The position numbers were made by a program, and so were the translations under genes. Below the pieces are notes generated by a model. That model ran no database searches. It worked only from the letters and a program-made list of their open reading frames with translations, and was not told the DNA's origin. Shown here piece after piece: positions 1 through 7,519 of a stretch of DNA of 18,953 bases; position 1 is the stretch's first letter; the number at the start of each line of letters is the position of its first letter. This stretch comes from Gemmatimonadales bacterium UBA7889 (GTDB lineage Bacteria > Gemmatimonadota > Gemmatimonadetes > Longimicrobiales > Gaopeijiaceae). The DNA lies in NCBI GenBank assembly GCA_002501085.1, contig DLRL01000006.1:1-18953 (forward strand), given 5' to 3'.

Positions 1-2109
1 GGTCCAGTCGCTAACGGTGTAGTGGAGGGACAAGTCCGGGTCACGTTCCGAACCGTTTCTGAGGGCACGCCCGTCGAAGGTGCACAGATAACAGCGGGTG
101 TGACGGGATCGCTGACGGACGCACTCGGGGAAGCCCACCTACAGCTTGCTGTCGGCTCTCATGAGGTCCGCATCACCCGCGTCGGCTACGCCTCCGTCGA
201 ATTGGTCGTCACACTGAGTACCGACGCTGACACCACGGTGGTGGTCGAGTTGACCGAGGAAGCGATTGAGACCGAGGGGATCGTCGTCATGTCGTCTCGG
301 ACCGAACGTCGAGTCGAAGATGAGCCTCTCCGTATTGAGGTGGTCTCCCGAGAAGAGATCGAGGAAAAACAGCTCATGACGCCCGGTGACATTTCCATGT
401 TGCTTAACGAGACAGCCGGGTTGCGGGTGCAGCCGACCGCCCCGTCGTTAGGTGGGGCCAGCGTGCGAATTCAGGGGTTGAGAGGTCGGTACACACAGAT
501 CCTGTCCGACGGTCTTCCGCTCTACGGTGGACAGGCAGGAGCGCTGGGGCCGCTCCAGATCCCTCCGATGGACCTCGGCCAAGTCGAGGTCATCAAAGGG
601 GCGGCATCAGCCCTCTATGGGTCAACTGCACTTGGAGGCGTCGTAAACCTGATTTCGAGGCGACCTGAAGACGAACGCGAGCTACTTGTGAACCAATCCA
701 CCTTGGGTGGTACGGATGCGGTCCTGTGGCTTGCCAAGGAGTCGAGTGAACGCTGGGGGCACACGCTCTTGGCCAGCGCGAACCGCCACGGTCAGGCGGA
801 CGTGGACAACGATGGATGGGCAGATCTGCCGGGATACCGGCGGGCGGTTGTACGCCCCCGTCTCTTCTGGAACGATGGGTCGGGTGGGTCGGTCTTCGTC
901 ACCGCAGGCGGGATGGTGGAGGACCGCGAAGGCGGTACGACTGAGGGCGGCACCACCCCGGCAGGGACTCCATTTACCGAAGCATTAGACACAAGACGAG
1001 CCGATTTGGGAGTTATGGGTCGCAAGCTCATCTCCGACTCACGTCTCTTGAGTGTGCGTGGGTCAGCGATGGGCCAAACGCATCGACATCAATTCGGAGG
1101 CGTTACCGAGCGGGACCGACACGTTACGGCGTTCACCGAGGTGTCGCTTTCGGGCCAAGACGGTGATCACGCTTGGGTGCTCGGTGCAGCCATCCAGCAC
1201 GACCAATACGACGCTGAGGACGTTCCGGTCTTCGACTTCACGTACACGGTCCCAGCACTGTTCGCTCAGGAAGAGTACGCGATTAGCTCTTGGCTCAGTG
1301 TGTCCGGAAGTGCCCGGTTGGACTTCCACAGCGAGTACGGGTCGCACTTCAATCCCCGACTGTCGGTACTCATCCGTCCCGGCGAGTGGGTCATGCGGGC
1401 ATCCGCCGGTAGCGGGTATTTCCCACCGTCACCGTTCGTTGAGGAGACCGAGGCCGTTGGCCTGAGCGTGCTCGACCCATTTCCGGGCTTGGAGGTGGAG
1501 AAAGCCAGAAGCGTCATGGCTGACGTTGGCAGGACACTTGGGCCTTGGGAGTTCAACGCCGCTGTCTTTGGGTCTGAGATCGAGGATGCGATTGCTGTTC
1601 GTTCGGTGTCCGGTGGTCGTTTGGAGCTTTTCAATAGCCCGGACCCCGTGCGCACGTGGGGAACCGAGTTCCTCGCCCGATTCCGGGACGGCCCACTGTT
1701 TGGGACGGCGACCTATGTCTACACCCGTTCGCGGGAGACGGACCCCGAAGGGACGATGCGGCGAGAGGTGCCACTAACTCCGACGCATACCGTTGGGGTC
1801 ATTGGAGGGTGGGAGTCAGAAGGCCGAGGCCGGATTGGTGCGGAGTTCTATTACACAGGCAGACAAGCGCTAGACGACAACCCATATCGTTCGGCGTCAG
1901 AGCCCTACGTGATCGTTGGAGTCATTGCCGAGCGTCGGTTTGGTCGTGTCAGGGTGTTCGTGAACGCGGAGAACATCCTCGACACTCGTCACACCCAGTA
2001 CGACCCGCTCGTGAGGCCGTCTCGCAGTCCCGAAGGTAGGTGGATCACCGACGTGTGGGCTCCACTTGAGGGCGTGGCGATCAACGGTGGCGTAAGGATC
2101 GCGTTTTGA
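1..2109 (+). CDS. TonB-dependent outer-membrane receptor (5' end outside window)
   Basis: Outer-membrane transporter that would import a scarce ligand using TonB/ExbBD energy. The reading frame is open to base 1, and the first possible start (GTG at 22) lies inside a domain, so the signal peptide is upstream of the window. Order of parts: a carboxypeptidase-regulatory-like beta-sandwich (about nt 25-260, ending in GYASVELVVTL); a TonB-box-like stretch (EGIVVMSSR, about nt 275-300); the plug domain (about nt 300-670, with RIQGLRGRYTQILSDGLPL, VEVIKGAASALYGSTALGG and VNLISRRP); then a beta-barrel to the C-terminus. The barrel contains a typical late motif (VNAENILDTRHTQYDPL), and the last residue is Phe (GGVRIAF), as expected for BAM-assembled barrels. 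The ligand cannot be told from sequence; the plug resembles the cobalamin/heme/colicin-receptor type. Family very certain, substrate unknown. Confidence 0.95.
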   Translation, partial: GPVANGVVEGQVRVTFRTVSEGTPVEGAQITAGVTGSLTDALGEAHLQLAVGSHEVRITRVGYASVELVVTLSTDADTTVVVELTEEAIETEGIVVMSSRTERRVEDEPLRIEVVSREEIEEKQLMTPGDISMLLNETAGLRVQPTAPSLGGASVRIQGLRGRYTQILSDGLPLYGGQAGALGPLQIPPMDLGQVEVIKGAASALYGSTALGGVVNLISRRPEDERELLVNQSTLGGTDAVLWLAKESSERWGHTLLASANRHGQADVDNDGWADLPGYRRAVVRPRLFWNDGSGGSVFVTAGGMVEDREGGTTEGGTTPAGTPFTEALDTRRADLGVMGRKLISDSRLLSVRGSAMGQTHRHQFGGVTERDRHVTAFTEVSLSGQDGDHAWVLGAAIQHDQYDAEDVPVFDFTYTVPALFAQEEYAISSWLSVSGSARLDFHSEYGSHFNPRLSVLIRPGEWVMRASAGSGYFPPSPFVEETEAVGLSVLDPFPGLEVEKARSVMADVGRTLGPWEFNAAVFGSEIEDAIAVRSVSGGRLELFNSPDPVRTWGTEFLARFRDGPLFGTATYVYTRSRETDPEGTMRREVPLTPTHTVGVIGGWESEGRGRIGAEFYYTGRQALDDNPYRSASEPYVIVGVIAERRFGRVRVFVNAENILDTRHTQYDPLVRPSRSPEGRWITDVWAPLEGVAINGGVRIAF

Positions 2110-2160
2110 CGGTTGCTGACAGCCAAACTGCGAGACACCTCAAAGATCTTTGCGAGGACT

Positions 2161-2198
2161 AGCGCACCTACCAACACTGTTTTGCGCGTCCGGTGTGG
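2161..2198 (+). repeat. Dispersed module, block A only (truncated copy)
   Basis: This stretch closely matches 6578-6619 and 15664-15701, sharing the core AACACTGTTTTGCG followed by GTCCGGTGTGG. It starts about 50 bases after the TonB receptor stop and is not followed by the rest of the module or by a same-strand gene. GCGCA and TGCGC ends, plus AACA/TGTT inside, could fold a small hairpin. The remaining intergenic sequence (2110-2400, between convergent genes) shows only weak hairpins, such as AGGGC/GCCCT at 2353-2370, and no convincing T-run terminator. Confidence 0.7.
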
Positions 2199-2400
2199 AT
2201 AGGGAATACCCACAGGTGGAGATCACGTTCAGTCCGTTTTCACCGTGCTGAGTCGGGCCGTTCGGGATAGCAAGTACGCGACATTCGGAGGACTGGAGAC
2301 CCCCTACAGCTAGAACGCTATCATGCGTGGACTGCGGCGGTAAGGTTTCGAGAAGGGCGGACGTATGCCCTCATTTGCAGACAAGGTGGAGGAAGAGTGG

Positions 2401-3858
2401 TCAGCGGAAGGAGCGTCGATTCTTCCAAGTCTCAGGGTGGAACAGGAGCAGTACTGTGAAGATCTCAAGTCGTCCGACGAGCATGAAAAAGGAAAGGAGG
2501 GCCAGGGCTGGACTAGATAGCCAACCATAGTTATCGGTCGGGCCTACGTCTCCGAAGCCCGGACCCACGTTCCCCACCGTCGCGATACTAGCCCCGATCG
2601 CGCTGAGGAGGTCCATCCCCATGAAGGCGAGGAGGATTGCCCCAACTAGGCAGAAGATGAGGTAGAGGATCACAAATCCAGTTACGTTCGCCAACACCTC
2701 TTGCTTCACGGGGGTTGTACCAATCCGCGTTAGGAGTACCGCGCGTGGATGAAGATGCTTCCTGATCTCATTAGCGGTTTGCTTCAGCAGCAGAAGTATA
2801 CGCATAGCTTTGATGCCTCCGCCGGTCGAGCCAGCCATACCACCTATGAAAAAGAAGGCGAAGAGCGTCATCTGAACCCCAGGAGCCCATAGTTCATAAT
2901 CTGTACTAGCAAAGCCTGTGGTTGTGGTGATGGCAGTTACATAGAAAAGAGCATCGCGAAGGGCTGGCTCAATGCCAACTGAGGCACCTGAAGTCAGGTT
3001 GACGATGGCGATAAGAAGTCCGCCCCCTAATATCACGCAGCTGAAAAAGCGCCATTCGTGGTCGCTACCGTACACTGGTTTACCAGTAGCGGCCCTGAAG
3101 TGCAGGGCAAAGTTAACTCCGGCCAGATACATAAAAAGGATCGTCACCCACTGGATGTAGGGAGAGTTAAAGGCAGCGAGTGACGCATTCTTGGTGCTAA
3201 ATCCTCCGGTCGCCAAGGTCGTGAAACTGTGGTTCAGTGCATCGAACAGGCTCATTCCTCCGATCAGGTAGAGTAAAACCTGCGTAGCCGTCAGCCCGAC
3301 GTAGACAAACCAAAGGAGTTTGGCAGTTTGGGTGATTCGAGGCCTTAGCTGCTGTGGTGTGGGGCCAGGGACTTCTGCATGGAATAGTTGCATCCCGCCC
3401 ACGCCCAAGAAGGGCAGAATTGCAATCACGAGGACGATGATCCCCATGCCCCCCAGCCACTGAGTCAGTGAGCGCCAGAATAGCACCCCGTGAGGGAGTG
3501 CTTCTATGTCGCTGAAGACGGTAGCGCCTGTTGTTGTAAAGCCGGACATCGCTTCGAATACTGCTGCTATAGGTGAGTCCAGCGTTTCGGTGAGAAGGTA
3601 GGGGAGGGCTCCGAAACATGCGGTAGCGGTCCACGCCAAAGTGACCATCGCGAACCCTTCCCTTGGGGTTATGTCACCTTGAAAAATGGTGGTTCGATAG
3701 ATCACACCGCCCACTACGAGGGTGATGAGGCCCGAGGACAGAATTCCCCAGAAGTCACCATCACCGAAAAAGAACGCTACTCCGGCTGTGGCAAGCATCG
3801 ACAGCCCAACAAACACCTGGAGTAAACAGACGACGTTAATGATACGCTGGAGCGACAT
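2401..3858 (-). CDS. trkH: Trk potassium uptake channel subunit TrkH
   Basis: Membrane channel subunit for K+ uptake, gated by the cytoplasmic TrkA ring. At 485 residues it has the usual TrkH length. All four pore-loop filter segments of the TrkH/KtrB superfamily are visible: GFTTTGATVF (about residues 106-115), LATGGFST (215-222), TTTTGFAST (311-319) and TVGNVGPGFG (427-436). The IGGMAGSTGGGIK segment (338-350) and the C-terminal GRLEIFTVLLLF..WK signature are also typical. Many hydrophobic helices run throughout. The ATG overlaps the trkA stop by one base (TGATG on the minus strand), so trkA and trkH are one translationally coupled operon with trkA first. Transport is Na+- or H+-driven in known members; which applies here is not visible. 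Confidence 0.97.
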   Translation of the reverse strand: MSLQRIINVVCLLQVFVGLSMLATAGVAFFFGDGDFWGILSSGLITLVVGGVIYRTTIFQGDITPREGFAMVTLAWTATACFGALPYLLTETLDSPIAAVFEAMSGFTTTGATVFSDIEALPHGVLFWRSLTQWLGGMGIIVLVIAILPFLGVGGMQLFHAEVPGPTPQQLRPRITQTAKLLWFVYVGLTATQVLLYLIGGMSLFDALNHSFTTLATGGFSTKNASLAAFNSPYIQWVTILFMYLAGVNFALHFRAATGKPVYGSDHEWRFFSCVILGGGLLIAIVNLTSGASVGIEPALRDALFYVTAITTTTGFASTDYELWAPGVQMTLFAFFFIGGMAGSTGGGIKAMRILLLLKQTANEIRKHLHPRAVLLTRIGTTPVKQEVLANVTGFVILYLIFCLVGAILLAFMGMDLLSAIGASIATVGNVGPGFGDVGPTDNYGWLSSPALALLSFFMLVGRLEIFTVLLLFHPETWKNRRSFR

Positions 3859-5201
3859 CAGGCGAAAAGCTTCTCGACCTTGGGTATCGCAGAGGGGAGT
3901 GCAAACACGATTACATCATCTCCGGATAAAACCTGGTCGCCACCGCGCGGCAAGATCATATCATTTCCTCGCAAGATGATGCCGATAATAGCATCCTTCG
4001 GGAAATGCGTTTCTCTTAGTTTCTTGCTGGTGATCTCTGACCCTTCCTCGACCGTGAACTCGATCGCCTCTGCATCGATGCCTGTGAGGTTAGCGACTGC
4101 CACCACCTTTCCCTTCCGGATATAGCGAAGAACCGCGTTCACTACAGACATGCGAGGGGAGACACTGGCATCGATTCCAACCCGTGGCACGAGACGCAGA
4201 TACTCGAACTTGTGGACAAGGCTGATGACTTCTTGCGCTCCACTGGTCTTTGCTAGGAGGCTGGCAAGGATGTTTGTCTCGTCCCTGGCTGTGGCTGCCA
4301 CGAAACCATCAATCCCAGCAACTCCTTCCATCTCGAGTAGGTCCAAGTCCGTAGCATCTCCGTGCAGCACAAGCGCGTGCGGAAGGCGCTCTGCGAGCTT
4401 GACGCAGTGTCTCCGGTCATGATCCAGAATAACACACTCGATACCCTGACTCCCGAGTATTCGTGCAAGGTGTTCTCCTTCACTGCTACCACCTGCGATC
4501 ATAACTCGGCGTAGGCCAGATGGTTCGTAGCCTGCTAGCGAAGCGATGTCGCCAATCTCTGTCGAGGGTGAGAGTAAGTAGACCAGGTCTCCAGCTCGGA
4601 TCACCGAGGTTGCTTTGGGAATCTCGGTTTTCCCATCCCGAACAATTGCTACAGTGACATAGTGATGTCCTTCAAGTTCCGCGGCGAGCTGCTCCAGAGT
4701 GCGTCCCTCGACCGGTGCGCCAGTCTTTACTCGAAGCCCAATAAGCTGCACGCGACCGCCAGCCAGGGGTACCACGTCAGTCGCGATCTCACTACGCAAT
4801 AGATCAAATATCTCCTTCGCACATTCCCTCTCTGGGTTGATCATCAAATCAATCCCCATCCGTTCACGGGACAGTGCTGAGTCCTTATCGTAGTATTCCG
4901 GATTAGAAATGCGTGCGACCGCGTGCTGCACCCCTAGACTCTTGGCTGTCATCGAGGCGACAAGGTTCACTTCGTCCTTACTAGTTACGGCAAGAAGCAT
5001 CCCAGCGTCGGCGATTCCAGCCTCTCCAAGAACAGGTAGTGAGGCCCCATTTCCGACCAATGTCAGGACATCAAGTTGCTTGGACACGAAGTCAGCTCGG
5101 TCTGGATCTGACTCGATCAGGATGACGTCCTGAGTTTCTTGAGAGAGGCGCTTGGCGAGATGAAATCCGACTTCGCCGGCGCCTAGAATGAGTACTTTCA
5201 T
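3858..5201 (-). CDS. trkA: Trk potassium uptake regulatory subunit TrkA
   Basis: Peripheral cytoplasmic NAD(H)/nucleotide-binding subunit that controls TrkH. It has 447 residues, close to the usual double-domain TrkA. The layout is RCK_N (Rossmann GAGEVG at residues 7-12, acidic E30 at the end of beta-2), RCK_C (about 145-220, ending DLVYLLSPS), second RCK_N (about 231-350, GDATDLDLLE at 281-290, acidic D260) and second RCK_C (about 365-447, ending DDVIVFALPS). The second glycine motif reads AGGSSEG instead of the canonical GxGxxG, a common drift in the second half, so only the first half may bind NAD tightly. First gene of the operon with trkH. A perfect 9-bp inverted repeat lies 28 bases upstream of the ATG. 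Confidence 0.97.
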   Translation of the reverse strand: MKVLILGAGEVGFHLAKRLSQETQDVILIESDPDRADFVSKQLDVLTLVGNGASLPVLGEAGIADAGMLLAVTSKDEVNLVASMTAKSLGVQHAVARISNPEYYDKDSALSRERMGIDLMINPERECAKEIFDLLRSEIATDVVPLAGGRVQLIGLRVKTGAPVEGRTLEQLAAELEGHHYVTVAIVRDGKTEIPKATSVIRAGDLVYLLSPSTEIGDIASLAGYEPSGLRRVMIAGGSSEGEHLARILGSQGIECVILDHDRRHCVKLAERLPHALVLHGDATDLDLLEMEGVAGIDGFVAATARDETNILASLLAKTSGAQEVISLVHKFEYLRLVPRVGIDASVSPRMSVVNAVLRYIRKGKVVAVANLTGIDAEAIEFTVEEGSEITSKKLRETHFPKDAIIGIILRGNDMILPRGGDQVLSGDDVIVFALPSAIPKVEKLFA

Positions 5202-5229
5202 GGCCAGGCACTCTGGGTAGACCCTAGTT

Positions 5230-5250
5230 CAATGTCCGAGACGGACATTG
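5230..5250. promoter_or_regulatory. Perfect inverted repeat upstream of trkA
   Basis: CAATGTCCG, then AGA, then CGGACATTG: 9-bp arms with a 3-bp spacer, lying 28-49 bases before the trkA ATG. No T-run follows on either strand, so a terminator is unlikely. A dimeric-repressor operator or a 5'-UTR hairpin fits better. No regulator gene is adjacent. Confidence 0.45.
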
Positions 5251-5316
5251 CCGGTGAACGAAAGTTAGCTTCCTGCCATCAGAGGTACAGGTATCCGAGT
5301 AGATTCATGACATGTC

Positions 5317-5422
5317 GCACGTCCGGTGTGGTGCTCGCGTATAAGTTGTGGTCCTGCGGGGTGAGTTGCGGTCCTGCGGGGTGAGGGGGCAGAATTAGGG
5401 CATGAAGAAAACACTATTATTC
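5317..5422 (+). repeat. Dispersed leader module, copy with signal-peptide start
   Basis: Matches the copies ending at 8614 and 15754. The shared parts are GTCCGGTGTGGTGCTC, then GTTGCGGTCCTGCGGGGTG, then an AG-rich stretch and TTAGGG directly in front of the ATG. Similarity to the 8612 gene continues for at least seven codons: 19 of 21 bases are identical, and the two differences fall in third codon positions. This copy carries an extra 20-bp tandem duplication. Being immediately upstream, it must contain the 5' UTR of the cyanophycinase-like gene and may carry its promoter; no textbook -35/-10 pair was recognised. Confidence 0.75.
5345..5384 (+). repeat. 20-bp tandem duplication inside the leader module
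   Basis: Two head-to-tail 20-base units (5345-5364 and 5365-5384), each containing GGTCCTGCGGGGTGA, differ at one base (GTTGTG versus GTTGCG). The other module copies have a single unit, so this is a local duplication. Confidence 0.9.
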
Positions 5423-6568
5423 ACGAGCATTCTGATAGCAGTCGGGTGTGCTGTGAGCGATAGCGTTGGTCGAGATGGAGAGGCCAAGATGACTGGACGC
5501 TTGGTCATTGCTGGAGGTGGGCTTCAGGCAGACAATTCTGCTGTCTACCAATCCGTTCTCGATGCGCGAGCAGGGGACGGCCCGTTATGCGTGGTGCCGA
5601 CAGCCAGTAGTGAACCCGTGGCCTCAATGGAGCGGGCTGTGGAGACCTTGACTGGCTACGGTGGATCCGGTTCGGTGAAAGGCCTCCTCATTTCGACAGA
5701 GGATCCATCCCAAGCCCAAGACTCTTCCGTAGTTGCTGAGGTGAGGACTTGCTCAGGATTTTTCTTCACTGGTGGATCCCAGAGCCGGATCGTTGATGTG
5801 TTCCTTCCAGGTGGAGACACCACAGAGGCCTACCGTGCCCTCTGGCAGCGGTGGCAAGAGGGTGCTGTGGTATCGGGCTCGAGTGCCGGGGCAGCCATGA
5901 TGAGCCGCGTAATGATTGCCGGTGGGAGTTCTGCGGATGCGGTGACTCACGGTGTTCGGCTGCCGGACGGTGACGGTGTTCGTATCCGGGAGGGTATGGG
6001 TTTCTTCGAGTCAGGGATGTTAGATCAGCACTTCCTGGCACGGGGTCGGATCGGACGGATCCTGGTGTCCGTTCTCCAGGAGGACTCACCGCAAATCGGA
6101 TTGGGAATAGACGAGAATACAGCACTTGTGGTGGATGGCGATTCCGCTTGGGTCGTGGGTGCATCCGGTGTGGTGGTGGTGGACGGTCGATCGGTACAGC
6201 GAACAGGGCCACACCGTGGCTTGGGGTTGCGCATAAATCTGGTTGGGGCAGGGGACCTCTTAGATCTAAGGACCCTCACAATAGAGAGAGAGAGAAACAA
6301 GAACCCCGTGCCAGTTACTGAGGCATCCATTGAGTTTCCCGAGGATCCCTTCGCCCGATGGGCCTTTCTTCACCTGATGGTGGCCCTGGCTTCCAGTTCA
6401 ACCCAAGAGGCAACCTTCGCTCTATCAGAGGCCAGTCTACGGGTCGTCGAAGATGAGGGATTCTCTGCGTCCATGACGGGACTGACCGGTGGTGTAGAGG
6501 GTACTCCGGCCGGTTTCTCTGCCGGGCCCTTCAAGGTGGATTTATTGCAAGGATCTGCCGGGAACTAG
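5402..6568 (+). CDS. Secreted cyanophycinase-like peptidase (S51 family), probable lipoprotein
   Basis: Serine hydrolase of peptidase family S51, whose best-known member degrades cyanophycin to beta-Asp-Arg dipeptides. At 388 residues it is longer than the roughly 270-residue cyanophycinase core; the extra part is a C-terminal region (about 290-388) not recognised here. Visible motifs are FFTGGSQSR (121-129), the nucleophile elbow GSSAGAA with Ser161, DQHF with His210, and GIDENTALVV with Glu238. Ser, His and Glu occur in the order and rough spacing of the cyanophycinase triad. The N-terminus (MKKTLLFTSILIAVGC) is a signal peptide with a lipobox-like AVGC at Cys16, though Ala rather than Leu at -3 makes it a weak lipobox. 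No cyanophycin synthetase is in the window, so another beta-aspartyl or polyamide substrate is equally possible. Preceded directly by the leader module. Confidence 0.88.
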   Translation: MKKTLLFTSILIAVGCAVSDSVGRDGEAKMTGRLVIAGGGLQADNSAVYQSVLDARAGDGPLCVVPTASSEPVASMERAVETLTGYGGSGSVKGLLISTEDPSQAQDSSVVAEVRTCSGFFFTGGSQSRIVDVFLPGGDTTEAYRALWQRWQEGAVVSGSSAGAAMMSRVMIAGGSSADAVTHGVRLPDGDGVRIREGMGFFESGMLDQHFLARGRIGRILVSVLQEDSPQIGLGIDENTALVVDGDSAWVVGASGVVVVDGRSVQRTGPHRGLGLRINLVGAGDLLDLRTLTIERERNKNPVPVTEASIEFPEDPFARWAFLHLMVALASSSTQEATFALSEASLRVVEDEGFSASMTGLTGGVEGTPAGFSAGPFKVDLLQGSAGN

Positions 6569-6577
6569 TCTCTCCTG

Positions 6578-6619
6578 GCGCACCAGCCAACACTGTTTTG
6601 CGTGTCCCGTGTGGTGCTC
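6578..6619 (+). repeat. Dispersed module, left half (block A), cut at the XRE gene
   Basis: Starts 9 bases after the cyanophycinase-like stop and matches the module up to GTGTGGTGCTC. It then runs straight into the stop codon of the XRE gene (minus strand, stop at 6620-6622). The part that should follow (ACGTTGCGG, AG-rich stretch, start codon) reappears in degraded form at 7456-7519, beyond the AT-rich pair. Confidence 0.7.
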
Positions 6620-6624
6620 TCAGT
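6610..6624. repeat. Direct repeat, left side of AT-rich pair
   Basis: TGTGGTGCTCTCAGT here, and TGTGGTGCCTCAGT at 7363-7376 in the same orientation, differ by one missing T. The two copies bracket the AT-rich XRE/membrane pair and could be a target-site duplication or att-like crossover remnants. The left copy overlaps the last codons of the XRE gene. Confidence 0.5.
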
Positions 6625-6826
6625 CGTAGCTGAAAACTTCTTCTAAGGGCACTTCAAATACATTTGATATCTTGAAAGCAACTTCCAGAGAAGGAGAATA
6701 TTTGTCTTTCTCTATCGCAATTATCGTTTGACGAGTTACCCCAACTTTAGTTGCTAAGGTTTGTTGAGACATTTCTTCTGCCTCAAACCTCAACCTCCTA
6801 ATGTTATTGCTTAATCCCGTAGGCAA
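6620..6826 (-). CDS. Small XRE-family transcriptional regulator
   Basis: A 68-residue protein that is almost entirely a Cro/CI-type helix-turn-helix (about residues 6-62, with MSQQTLATKVGVTRQTI and IEKDKYSPSLEVAFKISNVF). It resembles the YozG-like subclass, usually encoded beside a small membrane protein, as here. The likely start is TTG, one base after the upstream gene's stop (TAAGTTG). An AAGGG eight bases in front supports this start. The upstream order (membrane protein, then regulator) and the one-base gap indicate an operon with coupled translation. Base use is clearly AT-rich compared with both neighbours, a sign of transfer. It may autoregulate through the palindrome at 7296-7338. 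The target is unproven. Confidence 0.9.
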   Translation of the reverse strand: MPTGLSNNIRRLRFEAEEMSQQTLATKVGVTRQTIIAIEKDKYSPSLEVAFKISNVFEVPLEEVFSYD

Positions 6827-6827
6827 C

Positions 6828-7286
6828 TTATACGCCCTTACGGTAATAAAAGAGTTGGGTACTAAAGTGAATCACCTCAGATAGAACAAAGAACAGCAGT
6901 AGCAGATGTGCGATGAATGTGGGAGACGTAAAGACAAGAGTATGGTAAGCATTAGACCAAAGTCCTGATGCTTCAAATAGAAGTTGCATCAGGATAAACC
7001 AAGCTCCGATACACAAAGTCCAGTAACTATTTCGATAGGATTTAGTATCTATGAGCTTATCTCTTTCATCTACTAGATCAGCTTCATCTTTCTTGCTGAA
7101 AAACCATTTAATAATACCCTCTAATATCGCGATGAGAATGATGACTCTAATGACATCACTAAAGTCGAATTGCTCACTCGGAGTCGCAGTTACATTTGAA
7201 AAAACGCCAAAAAAATACCGCCCAAATATCAGTAAAGTGACGACTAGAGAAGTGATCAGACTTTTCTCTTTATACGAAAAGTTCAT
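6828..7286 (-). CDS. Four-helix membrane protein, DUF2178-like, paired with XRE regulator
   Basis: A 152-residue integral membrane protein. Hydrophobic segments lie at about residues 9-29, 44-63, 88-105 and 123-146. A charged cytoplasmic loop between helices 2 and 3 (KKDEADLVDERDKLID) contains the DER motif (73-75) seen in small membrane proteins co-encoded with YozG-like XRE regulators. The function of these proteins is unknown. The gene is AT-rich, in contrast to the GC-rich flanks, and is first in a two-gene operon with the regulator. The DUF2178 name is a resemblance by motif and layout, not a search result. Confidence 0.82.
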   Translation of the reverse strand: MNFSYKEKSLITSLVVTLLIFGRYFFGVFSNVTATPSEQFDFSDVIRVIILIAILEGIIKWFFSKKDEADLVDERDKLIDTKSYRNSYWTLCIGAWFILMQLLFEASGLWSNAYHTLVFTSPTFIAHLLLLFFVLSEVIHFSTQLFYYRKGV

Positions 7287-7295
7287 CGGTATACC

Positions 7296-7338
7296 TATGT
7301 ATAAGAAATTTTACACAATGTAAAAGATATTATACATA
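7296..7338. promoter_or_regulatory. 43-bp palindrome, candidate operator of the XRE/membrane operon
   Basis: Two nested inverted repeats share one centre at 7317. The outer arms are TATGTATAA (7296-7304) and TTATACATA (7330-7338). The inner arms are TTTTACA (7309-7315) and TGTAAAA (7319-7325) around CAA. In all, 17 of 20 arm positions pair. It sits 10-52 bases upstream of the membrane-protein ATG, where an autoregulating XRE protein would bind. A hairpin in the 5' UTR is the alternative. A smaller palindrome (GGTATACC, 7288-7295) lies between it and the start codon. Confidence 0.6.
7329..7334 (-). promoter_or_regulatory. Possible -10 box (TATAAT on the minus strand)
   Basis: A perfect TATAAT reads leftward inside the outer arm of the palindrome, 43 bases before the membrane-protein ATG. 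At a 17-base spacing the upstream hexamer is CACAAA, a poor -35, so this is only a candidate. If real, a repressor on the palindrome would cover the promoter. Confidence 0.3.
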
Positions 7339-7362
7339 CTGTCGAGAGCTATTTGTGATAAT

Positions 7363-7376
7363 TGTGGTGCCTCAGT
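7363..7376. repeat. Direct repeat, right side of AT-rich pair
   Basis: Partner of 6610-6624, same orientation, with one T fewer. The sequence between the palindrome and the degraded module (7339-7455) shows no further gene or clear signal. Confidence 0.45.
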
Positions 7377-7455
7377 GGACTAAAGCGGGAGTGCCCTAAT
7401 CAGTCCTCGGTATCCTCATGAATGGGCACCCCATGTTCATACCCGCCTTTTAGCT

Positions 7456-7519
7456 CGAATAAGTTGCGGTAATTCTGAGGTCAGGGGCATTTTCGGGTAT
7501 GAAGAGAACCCTGCTACTC
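7456..7519 (+). repeat. Degraded leader module, right half plus signal-peptide start
   Basis: ATAAGTTGCGG, then a diverged G-rich stretch, then TTTTCGGGTATG followed by AAGAGAACCCTGCTACTC. The coding part matches the first 21 coding bases of the 8612 gene at 18 positions. Together with block A at 6578-6619 it would form one complete module, now split by the XRE/membrane pair. Confidence 0.6.

Noticed and set aside
22..24. GTG as true start of the TonB receptor
   Set aside because: The frame is open to base 1 with domain-like residues before it, and no signal peptide follows; the gene is cut by the window edge.
5345..5384. CRISPR-like repeat
   Set aside because: Only two units directly abutting, no spacers and no cas genes; it is a local tandem duplication.
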